This document shows positions 37,341 through 49,206 of a DNA stretch of 64,000 bases, piece after piece. Under the pieces are notes generated by a model. The model was not told the DNA's origin. It ran no database searches and saw nothing but the letters and a program-made list of their open reading frames with translations. The number at the start of each line of letters is the position of its first letter. Position 1 is the first letter of the stretch. The DNA comes from Pseudomonas putida (lineage in GTDB: Bacteria > Pseudomonadota > Gammaproteobacteria > Pseudomonadales > Pseudomonadaceae): positions 822,501 through 886,500 of the forward strand of contig NZ_CP016634.1 in NCBI RefSeq assembly GCF_002741075.1. Reading direction: 5' to 3'. The position numbers and the translations under genes were made by a program.

Positions 37341-39230
37341 ATGACCTACCAGCACAGCTACGCCCGCTCCGTTGCCGATCCCGCCACCTTCTGGGCCGAA
37401 CAGGCCGAACACTTGGCCTGGCACCGCAAGCCTTCACTGACTCTGCAGGAGAATCCTGACGGCACCCATCGTTGGTTCGCCGATGGCCGGCTGAACAGCT
37501 GCCACCTGGCCCTTGACCACCAGATCGAGCAGGGCCGTGGCGACCAACTGGCGCTGATCTACGACTCGCCGGTGACCGGCGTGCAGCAGACCTTCACCTA
37601 CCATCAGTTGCGTGACGAGGTGGCCCGTCTGGCGGGGCTGCTGCGGCAACTGGGCGTGGGCAAGGGTGATGGGGTGATCATCTACATGCCCATGGTGCCC
37701 CAGGCCGCGATGGCCATGCTCGCCTGTGCGCGTATCGGTGCCGTGCACTCGGTGGTGTTCGGTGGCTTTGCCGCCAACGAGCTGGCCCTGCGCATCGACG
37801 ATGCCCGGCCGACGCTTTTGCTCACCGCCTCCTGCGGCCTGGAGTTCGACCGGGTGATCGAATACAAACCATTGGTCGACCGCGCCCTGCAACTGGCCAG
37901 GCACCAGCCGCGTCATGTGCTGGTGCTGCAGCGCCCGCAAGTCCTCGCCAGCTTGCAAGCGGGCCGTGATCTGGACTGGCAGCAGGCGCTGGCCGGGGTC
38001 GACACGGTACCACCTGTGGCGCTGGAGGCGGGTGATCCGCTGTACATCATGTATACCTCTGGCACCACCGGAAAACCCAAGGGCATCGTGCGCGAGAACG
38101 GCGGCAACGCGGTCGCCCTGTGCTATGCCATGCGGCACATCTACGGCATGCAGGCCGGGGATGTGTGGTGGGGCATCTCCGACGTAGGCTGGGTGGTCGG
38201 GCACTCGCTGATCGTCTATGGGCCGTTGATGAACGGCTGCACCACGGTGTTCTACGAGGGCAAGCCCATTCGTACCCCGGACGCCGCGGCCTACTGGCGG
38301 GTAGTGGAGCAGTACCAGGTCAACGGCCTGTTCTGCGCCCCCACCGCCATGCGGGCAATCCGTAAGGAAGACCCCGAAGGCGAGCTGATCCGTCGCCACG
38401 ACCTGAGTTCGCTGCGCCAGCTGTTCCTGGCCGGTGAAAAGCTGGATTCGAGCACGCACCAATGGCTGGAGCGGGTCAGCGGCAAACCGGTGCATGATCA
38501 CTGGTGGCAGACCGAGACCGGCTGGCCGGTCACCGCGCCTTGCGTGGGCCTGGAGGGCAGTGCGGCGCGACCGGGCTCGAGCAATCGCGCGGTGCCGGGG
38601 TACAACGTGCAGGTGCTCGACGATGAGGGCCGGCCCTTGGGGCCGAACGCACAAGGCGCGATCGTCATCGCCTTGCCCTTGCCGCCCGGTTGCAGCCAGA
38701 CCCTGTGGGGCGACCACGAACGTTACCTGCAGGCTTACCTGCACCCGCACCCGGGCTACTACCACACCGGCGATGGCGGCTATTTGGATGAAGACGGTTT
38801 CGTCTACATCATGGGGCGCACCGACGATGTGATTAACGTTTCTGGCCACCGTCTGTCCACGGGGGAGATAGAAGACCTGGTTGCCCGCCATCCTGCGGTG
38901 GCCGAATGCGCGGTGATCGGTGTCCATGACGAGATCAAGGGCCAGGTGCCACTGGCGCTAGTGGTGCTCAAGGACGGCGAGGGGCTTGGCGAGCAGCAGT
39001 TGCAGTCGGAGCTGGTGGCCAGCGTGCGCGAGCACATCGGCGCCTTGGCGTGCTTCAACCGCGTGCGTCTGGTCAAGCGGCTACCCAAGACGCGGTCGGG
39101 CAAGATCCTGCGCGCGGTGCTGCGCAAGATCGCTGACGGGCAGGACTATGTGCCGCCTTCGAACCTGGACGATCCGGCGGTGCTCATTGAAATTGAAGAG
39201 GTGTTGGCGGATCTGCCGAGGGCTTGTTGA
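37341..39230 (+). CDS. prpE: propionyl-CoA synthetase (PrpE type)
   Basis: AMP-forming acyl-CoA synthetase of 629 residues that activates propionate. AMP-binding core YTSGTTGKPKGIVRENGG, GWVVGHSLIVYGPL, DHWWQTETGWPVT, and the C-terminal acetylatable Lys in [13 protein letters not shown]. PrpE proteins have this GYYHTGDGG...INVSGHRLSTGEIED pattern and are about 24 residues shorter than AcsA. It supplies propionyl-CoA to PrpC but lies 11 kb from the prp operon next to a divergent LysR gene, so it may respond to another signal. ATG at 37341 chosen from the conserved MTYQHSYARS start. Confidence 0.92.
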   Translation: MTYQHSYARSVADPATFWAEQAEHLAWHRKPSLTLQENPDGTHRWFADGRLNSCHLALDHQIEQGRGDQLALIYDSPVTGVQQTFTYHQLRDEVARLAGLLRQLGVGKGDGVIIYMPMVPQAAMAMLACARIGAVHSVVFGGFAANELALRIDDARPTLLLTASCGLEFDRVIEYKPLVDRALQLARHQPRHVLVLQRPQVLASLQAGRDLDWQQALAGVDTVPPVALEAGDPLYIMYTSGTTGKPKGIVRENGGNAVALCYAMRHIYGMQAGDVWWGISDVGWVVGHSLIVYGPLMNGCTTVFYEGKPIRTPDAAAYWRVVEQYQVNGLFCAPTAMRAIRKEDPEGELIRRHDLSSLRQLFLAGEKLDSSTHQWLERVSGKPVHDHWWQTETGWPVTAPCVGLEGSAARPGSSNRAVPGYNVQVLDDEGRPLGPNAQGAIVIALPLPPGCSQTLWGDHERYLQAYLHPHPGYYHTGDGGYLDEDGFVYIMGRTDDVINVSGHRLSTGEIEDLVARHPAVAECAVIGVHDEIKGQVPLALVVLKDGEGLGEQQLQSELVASVREHIGALACFNRVRLVKRLPKTRSGKILRAVLRKIADGQDYVPPSNLDDPAVLIEIEEVLADLPRAC

Positions 39231-39247
39231 TGCCGCGTCAGGTCTGA

Positions 39248-39300
39248 TCCGGGGGCCGCTATGCGGCCCTTTCGCGGCGCAAGGCCGCTCCTACAGGCGA
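39248..39300. repeat. GC-rich REP-like repeat
   Basis: The segment gggggccgctatgcggcccttt and the adjoining tcgcggcgcaaggccgctcctacagg form the alternative REP type also seen near 48340. It lies between convergent prpE and zapE and may also end transcription. Confidence 0.65.
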
Positions 39301-39333
39301 TGGGTTGCATAGCAGCCCTGTCGGGCACAAGGG

Positions 39334-40407
39334 TCAGGTCGGCCCGACCTGATGCAACTGCCCCAGCCGACTGCGGGTGCGCATCAGGTCGGCAAGCGAT
39401 CCGCCCAGGCTCTGGGCCAGCGGCCGCTTGCCAATCACCGTCACTGTCTTGTCCTGGTCGTACAGCACGTCCACCAGGTTGACGAAGCGTTGCTGCGCCG
39501 CCAGCGAGCATTCGGACAGGTCATCCAGCCCATCGATGATCCACTGGTCGAAACGCTCGGCCAGTGCAAGATAGTCAATCACCGCCGTGGCTTGTTCGCA
39601 CAGGTCCGCGAAGGCGAACATCACCTGTCTTCCTTGGCTGGCCAGCGCGGGTAGGCTGCGTTTGTTCACTTCCAGACAGATCGGCTGCGCGGCCGGTAGA
39701 GCCAGGGCCTGGCGCTGGTCGGCATCCCCTGGCCACAGGTAATGCCCTTGGGTGAAGCACTGGTGCTCGCGGTTGGCCGGCAGGCTGCGAAAATCCGTGT
39801 CGCCGCCCACTTCCAGCACTTGCATGCGGCTGTGGATCAGGCGTATCACCGGTAGGAAGCGCTCGTGATACAGCGGGTTGGGCAGCAGCCCCTCGGGGGC
39901 GTAGTTGGAGGTCACCAGCAAGAACACACCACGGTCGAACAGGGCGTTGAACAGGCGGGTGAGGAGCATGGCATCGCCGATGTCGTGCACGTGGAACTCG
40001 TCGAAACACAGTATCTGGCACTGTTCGAGCAATTCATTCAGCGTTGTGCCCAGGGCATCGTCCAGCGCTCGGTTGCGGTGCATCCCCTGGTGCAGGCGGG
40101 CGAAGAAGTCATGAAAGTGCAGGCGGCGCTTGGCCTCGATCGGCACAGCCTCGAAGAACCCGTCGAGCAGCCAGCTCTTGCCGCGTCCGACCGAGCCATG
40201 CAGGTAGAGGCTGCGTGCCTGGCCCTGTTCCAGCAGGGCCAGTTGGTCGGCCATGGCCTGTATTACACGGTGCTGCCCCTCGCTCAGCTGGTAGCCGCGG
40301 CTGTCGGCTTTGTCCTGGAAAAGCGCCGGCAGCGCATGGTCAGTGGGCGCCACGGTGCGCTGGCGCTTTCGCAATTGACGTAACGGCGCGGGAATCCAGG
40401 CGGACAC
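39334..40407 (-). CDS. zapE: cell division protein ZapE (AFG1-like ATPase)
   Basis: P-loop ATPase of the AFG1/ZapE family that acts on FtsZ rings in E. coli. 357 residues. Walker A is GSVGRGKS (71-78), Walker B is ILCFDEFHVHDIGDAM, and the conserved LLVTSNYAPEGLLPNPLYHERFLP follows. I placed the start at the GTG at 40407 because gaggag lies seven bases upstream; a TTG at 40470 would add 21 unlikely residues. Pseudomonas often carries two AFG1-like genes, so this could be the paralogue rather than the primary ZapE. Confidence 0.88.
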   Translation of the reverse strand: MSAWIPAPLRQLRKRQRTVAPTDHALPALFQDKADSRGYQLSEGQHRVIQAMADQLALLEQGQARSLYLHGSVGRGKSWLLDGFFEAVPIEAKRRLHFHDFFARLHQGMHRNRALDDALGTTLNELLEQCQILCFDEFHVHDIGDAMLLTRLFNALFDRGVFLLVTSNYAPEGLLPNPLYHERFLPVIRLIHSRMQVLEVGGDTDFRSLPANREHQCFTQGHYLWPGDADQRQALALPAAQPICLEVNKRSLPALASQGRQVMFAFADLCEQATAVIDYLALAERFDQWIIDGLDDLSECSLAAQQRFVNLVDVLYDQDKTVTVIGKRPLAQSLGGSLADLMRTRSRLGQLHQVGPT

Positions 40408-40658
40408 GTACGGGCTCCTCGGTACAAAGTCAGGGCAGGGCAGCTTGCAGCAGGCAAGCGTTTGGAGCAATCGAGAATATGCCCGGCGATGATCGCGAAA
40501 TGCGATCGGTCTGTGGCCTGGCAGCGCGTCAGAATTGCAATAAATAAACAGAACTTATTTGTGAAATACGATAAATCGATTTTTCTTATTTAGTGCGAAT
40601 TGCTTCCATGCACCTCATGCATCACTCCTTCACAAAAACAAAACCGCCGGAGAAGATC
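40408..40658. promoter_or_regulatory. AT-rich promoter region of phnW
   Basis: The stretch 40536-40600 is markedly AT-rich for this genome and contains repeated words: aataaataaacagaacttattt (partly palindromic) and cgataaatcgatttttcttattt. It probably holds the phnW promoter and activator sites. No phn regulator gene is adjacent. A ggag (40648-40651) precedes the phnW ATG. Confidence 0.5.
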
Positions 40659-41816
40659 ATGACCAAAGCCGAAGCCCTCCCTCTTGCCCAGCCTGCCTTG
40701 GGTGAGCCCTACCTGCTGACCCCTGGCCCGCTCACCACCTCCAAGGCCACCAAGGAGGCCATGCTGCGTGACTGGGGCTCATGGGATGGCGATTTCAACC
40801 GGGTCACGGCCGAGGTTCGCCAGCAGTTGCTGAGCATGGCCGGCGTGGAGGATGACAGTTTTGCCTGCGTCCCGCTGCAAGGCAGCGGCAGCTACTCGGT
40901 GGAGGCCGCCCTGGCCACGGCCATCCCCAAGGACGGCAAGGCCCTGGTACTGATGAATGGCGCTTACGGCCAGCGGGCCAGCAAGACCCTCGAATACCTC
41001 AATCGTGCCTACATCACCCTGGACAAAGGCGACTACCTGCCGCCCGAGCCTGATGAAGTCGATGCGCTGCTCAAGGCCAACCCGGACATCACCAACGTCT
41101 TTATCGTCCACTGCGAAACCAGTTCCGGCATCCTCAACCCGCTGCGCGCCATTGCCGATGTGGTCAAGGCCCACGGCAAGAGCCTGATCGTCGATGCCAT
41201 GAGCTCCTTCGGCGCTGTGCCCCTGACCGTTCAGGACATCGCCTTCGACGTGCTGGTCTCCTCGGCCAACAAATGCATCGAAGGCATCCCGGGCTTTGGA
41301 TTCGTGATCATCCGCCGCAGTGTGCTGGAGGCCGCCAAGGGCCGCGCTAACTCCCTGAGCCTGGATCTGTTCGAACAGTGGGCCTACATGGAGCGCACCG
41401 GGCAATGGCGCTTCACCCCGCCGACCCACAGCGTGGTGGCGTTCCACAAGGCCTTGGAGCAGCACCGTGCCGAAGGCGGTGTGGCGGGCCGGCAGGCGCG
41501 CTACACCCGCAATCGCGACGTGCTGGTGGCCGGCATGCGCGAGCTGGGGTTCAAGACCTTGCTGGAAGACTGCTGGCTGTCGCCGATCATCACCACGTTC
41601 TTCAGCCCCGAACATCCAAACTTCGACTTCAAGCGCTTCTACGACGAGCTCAAGGCCCGTCAGTTCATCATCTACCCAGGCAAGCTGACCGTGGCCGAAA
41701 GCTTCCGCATCGGCTGCATCGGCCAGATCGACGAACACATCGTTCACCAACTGCTGCGTGCCATCGCCGACACCCTCCTGGCGATGGACGTGGACATGCA
41801 ACGCCCAGCCGCCTGA
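40659..41816 (+). CDS. phnW: 2-aminoethylphosphonate--pyruvate transaminase
   Basis: PLP enzyme that converts 2-aminoethylphosphonate and pyruvate to phosphonoacetaldehyde and alanine. 385 residues. PLP-binding Lys205 lies in [12 protein letters not shown]; the Asp of [12 protein letters not shown] contacts the cofactor ring. The N-terminal [18 protein letters not shown] is characteristic of PhnW. It starts at the ATG at 40659 after ccggagaagatc. First gene of a catabolic block with phnX and an aldehyde dehydrogenase. Confidence 0.96.
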   Translation: MTKAEALPLAQPALGEPYLLTPGPLTTSKATKEAMLRDWGSWDGDFNRVTAEVRQQLLSMAGVEDDSFACVPLQGSGSYSVEAALATAIPKDGKALVLMNGAYGQRASKTLEYLNRAYITLDKGDYLPPEPDEVDALLKANPDITNVFIVHCETSSGILNPLRAIADVVKAHGKSLIVDAMSSFGAVPLTVQDIAFDVLVSSANKCIEGIPGFGFVIIRRSVLEAAKGRANSLSLDLFEQWAYMERTGQWRFTPPTHSVVAFHKALEQHRAEGGVAGRQARYTRNRDVLVAGMRELGFKTLLEDCWLSPIITTFFSPEHPNFDFKRFYDELKARQFIIYPGKLTVAESFRIGCIGQIDEHIVHQLLRAIADTLLAMDVDMQRPAA

Positions 41817-41928
41817 GTCGGCCCTGTCGAGGCGGCAGGCCTTGCCGACTCGACGTTCCCCCTTACCGTTGAGCCGGATTCCGCGCGCGGAGTCCGGGTG
41901 CCTACTAGCGATTTCTGGAGCCATCACG

Positions 41929-42756
41929 ATGCACTACGAACAGCCTTCCTCGCTGCAAGCCGCAATTCTCGACTGGGCCGGTACCGTCGTCGATTTCGGC
42001 TCGTTCGCGCCCACCCAGATCTTCGTCGAAGCGTTCGCCGAGTTCGGCGTGAGCGTTTCCCTGGAAGAGGCCCGCGGCCCGATGGGCATGGGCAAGTGGG
42101 ACCACATCCGCACCCTGTGCGATGTGCCCGAGATTGCCGAGCGCTACCGCAAAGTCTTCGGCCGCACCCCGACCGACGACGATGTCACCGCCATCTACGA
42201 GCGCTTCATGCCCTTGCAGATCGAGAAGATCGCCGTGCACTCGGCGTTGATCCCCGGGGCTCTGGAGGCTATCGCTGCGGTGCGCGACAAGGGGCTCAAG
42301 GTCGGCTCCTGCTCCGGCTACCCGAAAGTGGTGATGGACAAGGTGGTGGAGCTTGCCAAGCACAACGGCTATGTCGCCGACCACGTGGTGGCCACCGACG
42401 AGACCCCCAACGGCCGTCCATGGCCGGCCCAGGCACTGGCCAACGTGATCGCCTTGGGCATCGATGACGTCGCAGCCTGCGTCAAGGTCGACGACACCTG
42501 GCCGGGCATCCTAGAAGGCCGTCGCGCCGGGATGTGGACCGTGGCCCTGACCTGCTCGGGCAACGCTCTGGGCTTGCCTTACCAGGCTTACAAGTCGTTG
42601 CCAGCGGACAAATTGGCCGAGGAACGCGCGCGCATCGTCAAGATGTTCGAGCCGTCCCGTCCGCATTACCTGATCGACACCATCGCGGACCTGCCGGCGG
42701 TGATCGATGACATCAACCAGCGTCTGGCCCGGGGTGAAACACCGCAAGCCTGTTGA
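41929..42756 (+). CDS. phnX: phosphonoacetaldehyde hydrolase (phosphonatase)
   Basis: HAD-superfamily enzyme that splits phosphonoacetaldehyde into acetaldehyde and phosphate. 275 residues. Nucleophile D15 in ILDWAGT, and the Schiff-base lysine K56 in MGMGKWDHI, which separates phosphonatases from other HAD enzymes. Further HAD motifs are SCSGYPK and the acidic VKVDDTWPG. The ATG at 41929 follows a 112-base gap after phnW, so the gene might also be transcribed separately. Confidence 0.96.
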   Translation: MHYEQPSSLQAAILDWAGTVVDFGSFAPTQIFVEAFAEFGVSVSLEEARGPMGMGKWDHIRTLCDVPEIAERYRKVFGRTPTDDDVTAIYERFMPLQIEKIAVHSALIPGALEAIAAVRDKGLKVGSCSGYPKVVMDKVVELAKHNGYVADHVVATDETPNGRPWPAQALANVIALGIDDVAACVKVDDTWPGILEGRRAGMWTVALTCSGNALGLPYQAYKSLPADKLAEERARIVKMFEPSRPHYLIDTIADLPAVIDDINQRLARGETPQAC

Positions 42757-42814
42757 GCGGTACCCAACGACACGACACTCGCAACCCCTAAAAGCTAGAG
42801 CCAGGAGACACACC

Positions 42815-44335
<1,521 letters not shown>

Positions 44336-44358
44336 GCGGGTCATTTGAGGCTGCGCTG

Positions 44359-44392
44359 CAACCCTTTCGCGCGTAAACCCGCGAAAGGGTGC
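44359..44392 (+). repeat. REP hairpin downstream of the aldehyde dehydrogenase gene
   Basis: Arms accctttcgcg (44361-44371) and cgcgaaagggt (44380-44390) enclose cgtaaacc, a REP core with a perfect 11-pair stem. No T run follows. Confidence 0.75.
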
Positions 44393-44426
44393 GTCACCGT
44401 CCCATAGCGTATCCTTTGGAGCTTTG

Positions 44427-46310
44427 ATGAAAATCCGTTACAAGGTCAGCCTTGCCGCTGCCTGTGTGTTGTTGGTCACCACCAGCCTGTTGTCCTTGGC
44501 CCAGGTCAGCCAGGTGCGCACGGTGTTGCGCACGCAAACTGGAGAAAGCATCCTCGAGTCGAGCACGGCCGTTGCCCGACAGATCGAGAATTGGCTCAAC
44601 GGCAAGCTGCACCTGATGGACCTGACGGTCCAGACCATCGACAGCCAAGCCAGTGCACAGAACATCCAGCGCATCACCGACGCACCGTTGCTGAAGCAGG
44701 AGTTCGCACTGGTGTTCGGTGCCCTGCAGGTCGATGGCAAGCCCATCGGCAACCTGAATGCCTGGAAGCCCAAACCGGGCTACGACGGTCGCACACGGCC
44801 GTGGTACGCGACTGGGGAGGGGAGTACTCAGGCGGTGCTGACCGAGCCCTATCAGGATTCTTCCACCGGAAAGGTACTGATTTCGGCGGTCAGCAGAATC
44901 ACCGATGCCGGGCGTTTTGCTGGGGTGCTGGGCGGCGACATTCACTTGGACACCGTCACCGAGGCCATCAATACCCTGGACTTCAGCGGCGCGGGCTACG
45001 CCTTCCTGTTGAACCGGAACGGCAACATCATTTCCCACCCCGATGCCCAGTTCAACGGCAAGCCATACAGCGCGCTGTTCGGCGGTGCCCAGCCGGCCCT
45101 GGAAAGCCAGCTTCAGACGATCGAGGTGGAGGGCAAGTCCCTGCTGGTATCGTTCATTCCGCTGTCCAATCTCAAGGGTATGCAGTGGTACATCGGCGTG
45201 GTGCTGGATGAAGGCATCGTCATGGCCGCCAGTCACCAGCTGAGCTGGCGAGCGGCCGCCGGCACCGCCCTGGGGGTGCTCCTGAGCTTGCTGGTGCTGG
45301 GGTTGTTGGTGCGACACCTGCTGTTGCCGCTGGATCGGCTCAAGGCTTCGTTGGCCGACATGAACCGTGGCAACGGTGACTTGACGCGTCAGTTACCGGT
45401 GTCCGGCCATGATGAAGTGGCTTTGGTATCGGTGGAGTTCAATCAGTTCCTGGGCAACCTCAAGGCGCTGATTGGCGATGTGCAGCAGACGTCCCTGCAG
45501 GTGCGTCAGAGCACCACGGCCACCTCTTATGAGGCGAACCAGGCAGCCAGCCGTGTGCAACTGCAATTGCAGGAGCTCGATCAGCTGGCCGCCGCCATGA
45601 ACGAAATGGCTTCCACCGCCGAGGACGTGGCGCGTAATGCCCAGGCTGCCGCTCAGGCTGCGGTGGCCGCACATGATCAGACTGAAAACGGGGTGGCATT
45701 GGTGTTGCGCTCGACCGGTGCCATCAACGGCTTGGCCGAAGAAATGAACACCACCGGCCAGGCCATCAACGAGCTGTCTACCCTCAGCCATAGCATCGAG
45801 TCGATTCTCTCGGTGATCACCAGTATTGCCGACCAGACCAACCTGCTCGCGCTCAATGCGGCGATCGAGGCCGCGCGTGCCGGAGAGTCCGGGCGCGGAT
45901 TCGCGGTGGTGGCCGACGAGGTGCGCTCGCTGGCCTCGCGCACCCAGCAGTCGACCCAGGAGATCCGCCTGATGATCGACCAGTTGCAGGCCGGGGTACG
46001 TCAGGCCCAGACGCGCATGCAGCAAAGCCGTGATGCCGCCAGCAAGACCGCCGAGGACGCCAACGCGGCCAATGAAACCCTCGGCCGCATCCGCGAGGCG
46101 ATCTACCGCATCAACGACATGAACCTGCAGATCGCCGCAGCAGCCGAGCAGCAGAGCGCCACCAGCGAAGAGATCAACCGCAACACCACCAATATTCGTG
46201 ACATCGGCCTGGAAGTGTCCGGCGGTGCGCAGCAGCAGGTCAGCCAATGCTCGGTGATGGTCGAGCATGTGGGCCAACAGGACCGCCTGCTCAGCCGCTT
46301 CCAGATCTGA
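44427..46310 (+). CDS. methyl-accepting chemotaxis protein with dCache sensor
   Basis: 627 residues. TM1 at about 7-27, a periplasmic dCache_1 domain (about 30-270) with [23 protein letters not shown] and [10 protein letters not shown]2 at about 275-297, HAMP, and the cytoplasmic signalling hairpin whose tip is the conserved [35 protein letters not shown]. The R-x-W-Y and Y-x-D residues with a downstream Asp resemble the ligand-binding pattern of amino acid or amine dCache receptors. It lies between the phosphonate genes and acsA, so a ligand from that pathway is possible but unproven. ATG 44427, SD ggag at 44417. Confidence 0.92.
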   Translation: MKIRYKVSLAAACVLLVTTSLLSLAQVSQVRTVLRTQTGESILESSTAVARQIENWLNGKLHLMDLTVQTIDSQASAQNIQRITDAPLLKQEFALVFGALQVDGKPIGNLNAWKPKPGYDGRTRPWYATGEGSTQAVLTEPYQDSSTGKVLISAVSRITDAGRFAGVLGGDIHLDTVTEAINTLDFSGAGYAFLLNRNGNIISHPDAQFNGKPYSALFGGAQPALESQLQTIEVEGKSLLVSFIPLSNLKGMQWYIGVVLDEGIVMAASHQLSWRAAAGTALGVLLSLLVLGLLVRHLLLPLDRLKASLADMNRGNGDLTRQLPVSGHDEVALVSVEFNQFLGNLKALIGDVQQTSLQVRQSTTATSYEANQAASRVQLQLQELDQLAAAMNEMASTAEDVARNAQAAAQAAVAAHDQTENGVALVLRSTGAINGLAEEMNTTGQAINELSTLSHSIESILSVITSIADQTNLLALNAAIEAARAGESGRGFAVVADEVRSLASRTQQSTQEIRLMIDQLQAGVRQAQTRMQQSRDAASKTAEDANAANETLGRIREAIYRINDMNLQIAAAAEQQSATSEEINRNTTNIRDIGLEVSGGAQQQVSQCSVMVEHVGQQDRLLSRFQI

Positions 46311-46364
46311 CCGGTGCGATCAGTCGATGTACCTGACAACCACTCTTACACCGAGGTAAACCTG

Positions 46365-48326
46365 ATGAGTGCGGCTCCCCTGTATCCCGTTCGTCCCGAG
46401 GTTGCGGCCACTACCCTGACCGACGAGGCCACCTACAAGGCCATGTACCAGCAGTCGGTGATCAACCCGGACGGCTTCTGGCGCGAGCAGGCCCAGCGCC
46501 TGGACTGGATCAAGCCCTTCACCAAGGTCAAGCAGACCTCCTTCGACGATCACCATGTCGACATCAAGTGGTTCGCTGACGGCACTCTGAACGTTTCCTA
46601 CAACTGCCTCGACCGCCATCTGGCCGAGCGTGGCGATCAGGTCGCCATCATCTGGGAAGGCGACGACCCGGCCGACAGCCGCAACATCACTTACCGCGAG
46701 CTGCACGAGCAAGTCTGCAAGTTCGCCAACGCCCTGCGTGGCCAGGACGTGCATCGCGGCGACGTGGTGACCATCTACATGCCGATGATCCCTGAAGCCG
46801 TGGTGGCCATGCTGGCCTGTGCGCGCATCGGTGCGATCCACTCGGTGGTGTTCGGTGGCTTCTCGCCCGAGGCGCTGGCCGGGCGCATCATCGACTGCCG
46901 CTCGAAGATCGTCATCACCGCCGACGAAGGCGTGCGCGGTGGCCGCCGTACCCCGCTCAAGGCCAATGTCGACCTGGCCCTGACCAACCCTGAAACCAGC
47001 AGCGTGCAGAAGATCATCGTGTGCAAGCGCACCGGTGGCGACATCGCCTGGCACCAGCACCGCGACATCTGGTACGAAGACCTGATGAAGGTCGCCTCCA
47101 GCCACTGCGCGCCGAAGGAGATGGGGGCCGAGGAGCCGCTGTTCATCCTTTATACCTCCGGCTCCACCGGCAAGCCCAAGGGTGTGCTGCACACCACTGG
47201 CGGCTACCTGGTGTACGCCGCGCTGACCCACGAGCGGGTGTTCGACTACCGCCCGGATGAGGTCTACTGGTGCACCGCCGACGTGGGCTGGGTCACCGGC
47301 CACAGCTACATCGTCTACGGGCCGCTGGCCAACGGCGCGACCACGCTGCTGTTCGAAGGCGTGCCGAACTACCCGGACATCACCCGCGTGTCGAAGATCA
47401 TCGACAAGCACCAGGTCAACATCCTCTACACCGCACCGACCGCCATCCGCGCCATGATGGCCGAAGGGCAGGCCGCAGTGGCCGGTGCCGATGGCTCGAG
47501 CCTGCGCCTGCTGGGCTCGGTGGGCGAGCCGATCAACCCCGAGGCCTGGAACTGGTACTACCAGGCCGTGGGCAAGGAGCGTTGCCCGATCGTCGACACC
47601 TGGTGGCAGACCGAAACCGGCGGCATCCTGATCAGCCCGCTGCCGGGTGCCACGGGCCTGAAGCCTGGCTCGGCGACCCGTCCGTTCTTCGGCGTGGTGC
47701 CGGCGCTGGTGGACAACCTGGGCAACCTGATCGAAGGCGCGGCTGAGGGCAACCTGGTGATCCTCGACTCCTGGCCGGGCCAGTCGCGTTCGCTGTACGG
47801 CGACCACGACCGTTTCGTCGACACCTACTTCAAGACCTTCCGTGGCATGTACTTCACCGGCGACGGCGCGCGCCGCGACGAGGATGGCTACTACTGGATC
47901 ACCGGCCGGGTCGATGACGTGCTCAACGTCTCCGGCCACCGCATGGGCACCGCCGAGATCGAAAGCGCCATGGTGGCGCACGCCAAGGTCGCCGAGGCGG
48001 CGGTGGTGGGCGTGCCGCACGACATCAAGGGGCAGGGCATCTATGTGTACGTGACCCTCAATGCGGGCGAGCAGCCGAGCGAGGCGCTGCGCCTGGAGCT
48101 GAAGAACTGGGTGCGCAAGGAGATCGGTCCGATCGCCTCGCCGGATGTGATCCAGTGGGCGCCGGGGCTGCCCAAGACTCGCTCGGGCAAGATCATGCGA
48201 CGCATCCTGCGCAAGATCGCCACGGGTGAATACGATGCGTTGGGGGATATCTCGACACTAGCCGATCCTGGGGTGGTGCAGCATCTGATCGACACCCACA
48301 AGGCGATGGCGTTGGCGTCGGCTTGA
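46365..48326 (+). CDS. acsA: acetyl-CoA synthetase
   Basis: Activates acetate to acetyl-CoA with ATP. 653 residues, the standard Pseudomonas AcsA length. Motifs: [72 protein letters not shown] and the acetylation site [13 protein letters not shown]. The ATG at 46365 begins [15 protein letters not shown]. It follows the chemoreceptor by 54 bases. With PhnW, PhnX and the aldehyde dehydrogenase it would complete 2-aminoethylphosphonate use as a carbon source. Confidence 0.97.
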   Translation: MSAAPLYPVRPEVAATTLTDEATYKAMYQQSVINPDGFWREQAQRLDWIKPFTKVKQTSFDDHHVDIKWFADGTLNVSYNCLDRHLAERGDQVAIIWEGDDPADSRNITYRELHEQVCKFANALRGQDVHRGDVVTIYMPMIPEAVVAMLACARIGAIHSVVFGGFSPEALAGRIIDCRSKIVITADEGVRGGRRTPLKANVDLALTNPETSSVQKIIVCKRTGGDIAWHQHRDIWYEDLMKVASSHCAPKEMGAEEPLFILYTSGSTGKPKGVLHTTGGYLVYAALTHERVFDYRPDEVYWCTADVGWVTGHSYIVYGPLANGATTLLFEGVPNYPDITRVSKIIDKHQVNILYTAPTAIRAMMAEGQAAVAGADGSSLRLLGSVGEPINPEAWNWYYQAVGKERCPIVDTWWQTETGGILISPLPGATGLKPGSATRPFFGVVPALVDNLGNLIEGAAEGNLVILDSWPGQSRSLYGDHDRFVDTYFKTFRGMYFTGDGARRDEDGYYWITGRVDDVLNVSGHRMGTAEIESAMVAHAKVAEAAVVGVPHDIKGQGIYVYVTLNAGEQPSEALRLELKNWVRKEIGPIASPDVIQWAPGLPKTRSGKIMRRILRKIATGEYDALGDISTLADPGVVQHLIDTHKAMALASA

Positions 48327-48337
48327 GCTCGGGTGGG

Positions 48338-48416
48338 GCCGCTTGGCGGCCCTGTTCGCGGCGCGAGGCCGCACCTATAGATCCTGGAGCGGGCTTGCTC
48401 CGCGAAAGGGCTGCAC
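48338..48416. repeat. REP-like repeat cluster
   Basis: A segment like the one at 39248 (ggggccgcttggcggccctg..tcgcggcgcgaggccgcacc) is followed by ggagcgggcttgctccgcgaaagg, a compact REP core with complementary gcgggctt/gctccgc halves. It separates acsA from the convergent DUF465 gene. Confidence 0.65.
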
Positions 48417-48432
48417 AGCAGTCTCAGGGGCT

Positions 48433-48675
48433 TCAAGCCTTACGCTCGAGCTGCCGCTCGATCATGTACTTCACCGCCAGGCGCCGCTCCTTGAGGCGGC
48501 GCAGATCATCATCATCGGCAATGCCGGCCGAGATCGACTCGGCGGCCAACACCTGGTTGTCGATGTCCATGTATTCATCCAGCAACCGATCCAGCGCCTT
48601 GTCCTCTTGGCGCCTCTGCTGAACGATTTCGCGGGGGTAGTGCAGGTCTTGGTAAAGGTCATGGGAAACTGGCAT
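48433..48675 (-). CDS. YdcH-family protein (DUF465)
   Basis: 80 residues, entirely helical, with the DUF465 pattern: an early helix (LHYPREIVQQRRQEDKALDRLLDEYMDIDNQVLAAE) and a C-terminal helix rich in charged residues (LRRLKERRLAVKYMIERQLERK). These proteins are small and widespread in proteobacteria; no function is established. The ATG at 48675 follows a gagg-type site. Upstream it is separated from the tRNA gene by an AT-rich gap. Confidence 0.88.
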   Translation of the reverse strand: MPVSHDLYQDLHYPREIVQQRRQEDKALDRLLDEYMDIDNQVLAAESISAGIADDDDLRRLKERRLAVKYMIERQLERKA

Positions 48676-48959
48676 GGCGCCCTCCTTGTAATGCGCAGGT
48701 TTTGCTTACCTGTTTGGAAGGGGCGAACACGTTGTTGTTAAAGCGAGGCGCAAAAAAAACGACGGATGGCCAGGGTAGATTGCGATGGTGAACCAGGTCT
48801 GGGAACTAACTTGCTGTTTTAAGGCAATTTTTTTCACTCTAGGGGTTCCCAGGTACAGAGAGTGTTGGTATAGTGCCGGCCATTCCAGCACAGCGGCTCA
48901 GTGTCGTTGTCAGCGAATCTTCAAAACGAGAGTGCTTCAGCACTCGTCGTATCTGATAC

Positions 48960-49034
48960 AGGGGCGTCGCCAAGCGGTAAGGCAGCAGGTTTTGATCCTG
49001 CCATGCGTTGGTTCGAATCCAGCCGCCCCTGCCA
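48960..49034 (+). tRNA. tRNA-Gln (anticodon TTG)
   Basis: A 75-base cloverleaf with an encoded CCA. Acceptor stem aggggcg (48960-48966) pairs with cgcccct (49024-49030), discriminator G, then CCA (49032-49034). Anticodon stem gcagg/cctgc (48985-48989 with 48997-49001) with loop ttttgat, anticodon TTG at 48992-48994. T loop gttcgaatcc. The likely promoter lies in the AT-rich region at 48830-48880 (ttggtatagtg). Confidence 0.97.
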
Positions 49035-49164
49035 TTTTCAAAATTCCCTCTCGATTTCCTCTGTGCGCAGCGCACTTTCCCTTTCTAGTTTTCCGTTTTC
49101 AAACCGTTCGGTTTTGTGGCGCCAATCCGGCTGCCATCGCGGAACAAGGCACAGCACTGGCTCC

Positions 49165-49194
49165 CTGTAGGAGCGGGCTTGTCCCGCGATAGCC
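49165..49194 (+). repeat. REP element
   Basis: A single classical REP, ctgtaggagcgggcttgtcccgcga.., lies between the tRNA gene and the M14 peptidase gene. Confidence 0.85.
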
Positions 49195-49206
49195 TCAGGC
49201 GAGGCT

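Noticed and set aside
39334..40470. zapE starting at the TTG at 40470
   Set aside because: The GTG at 40407 has a perfect gaggag seven bases upstream, while the extension lies in the phnW promoter region.
46320..48020. A 566-codon minus-strand frame antisense to acsA
   Set aside because: Shadow of acsA; low-complexity translation without recognisable motifs.
48960..49034. Integration site of an island at the tRNA-Gln gene
   Set aside because: No integrase gene or duplicated tRNA 3' end was found within reach.
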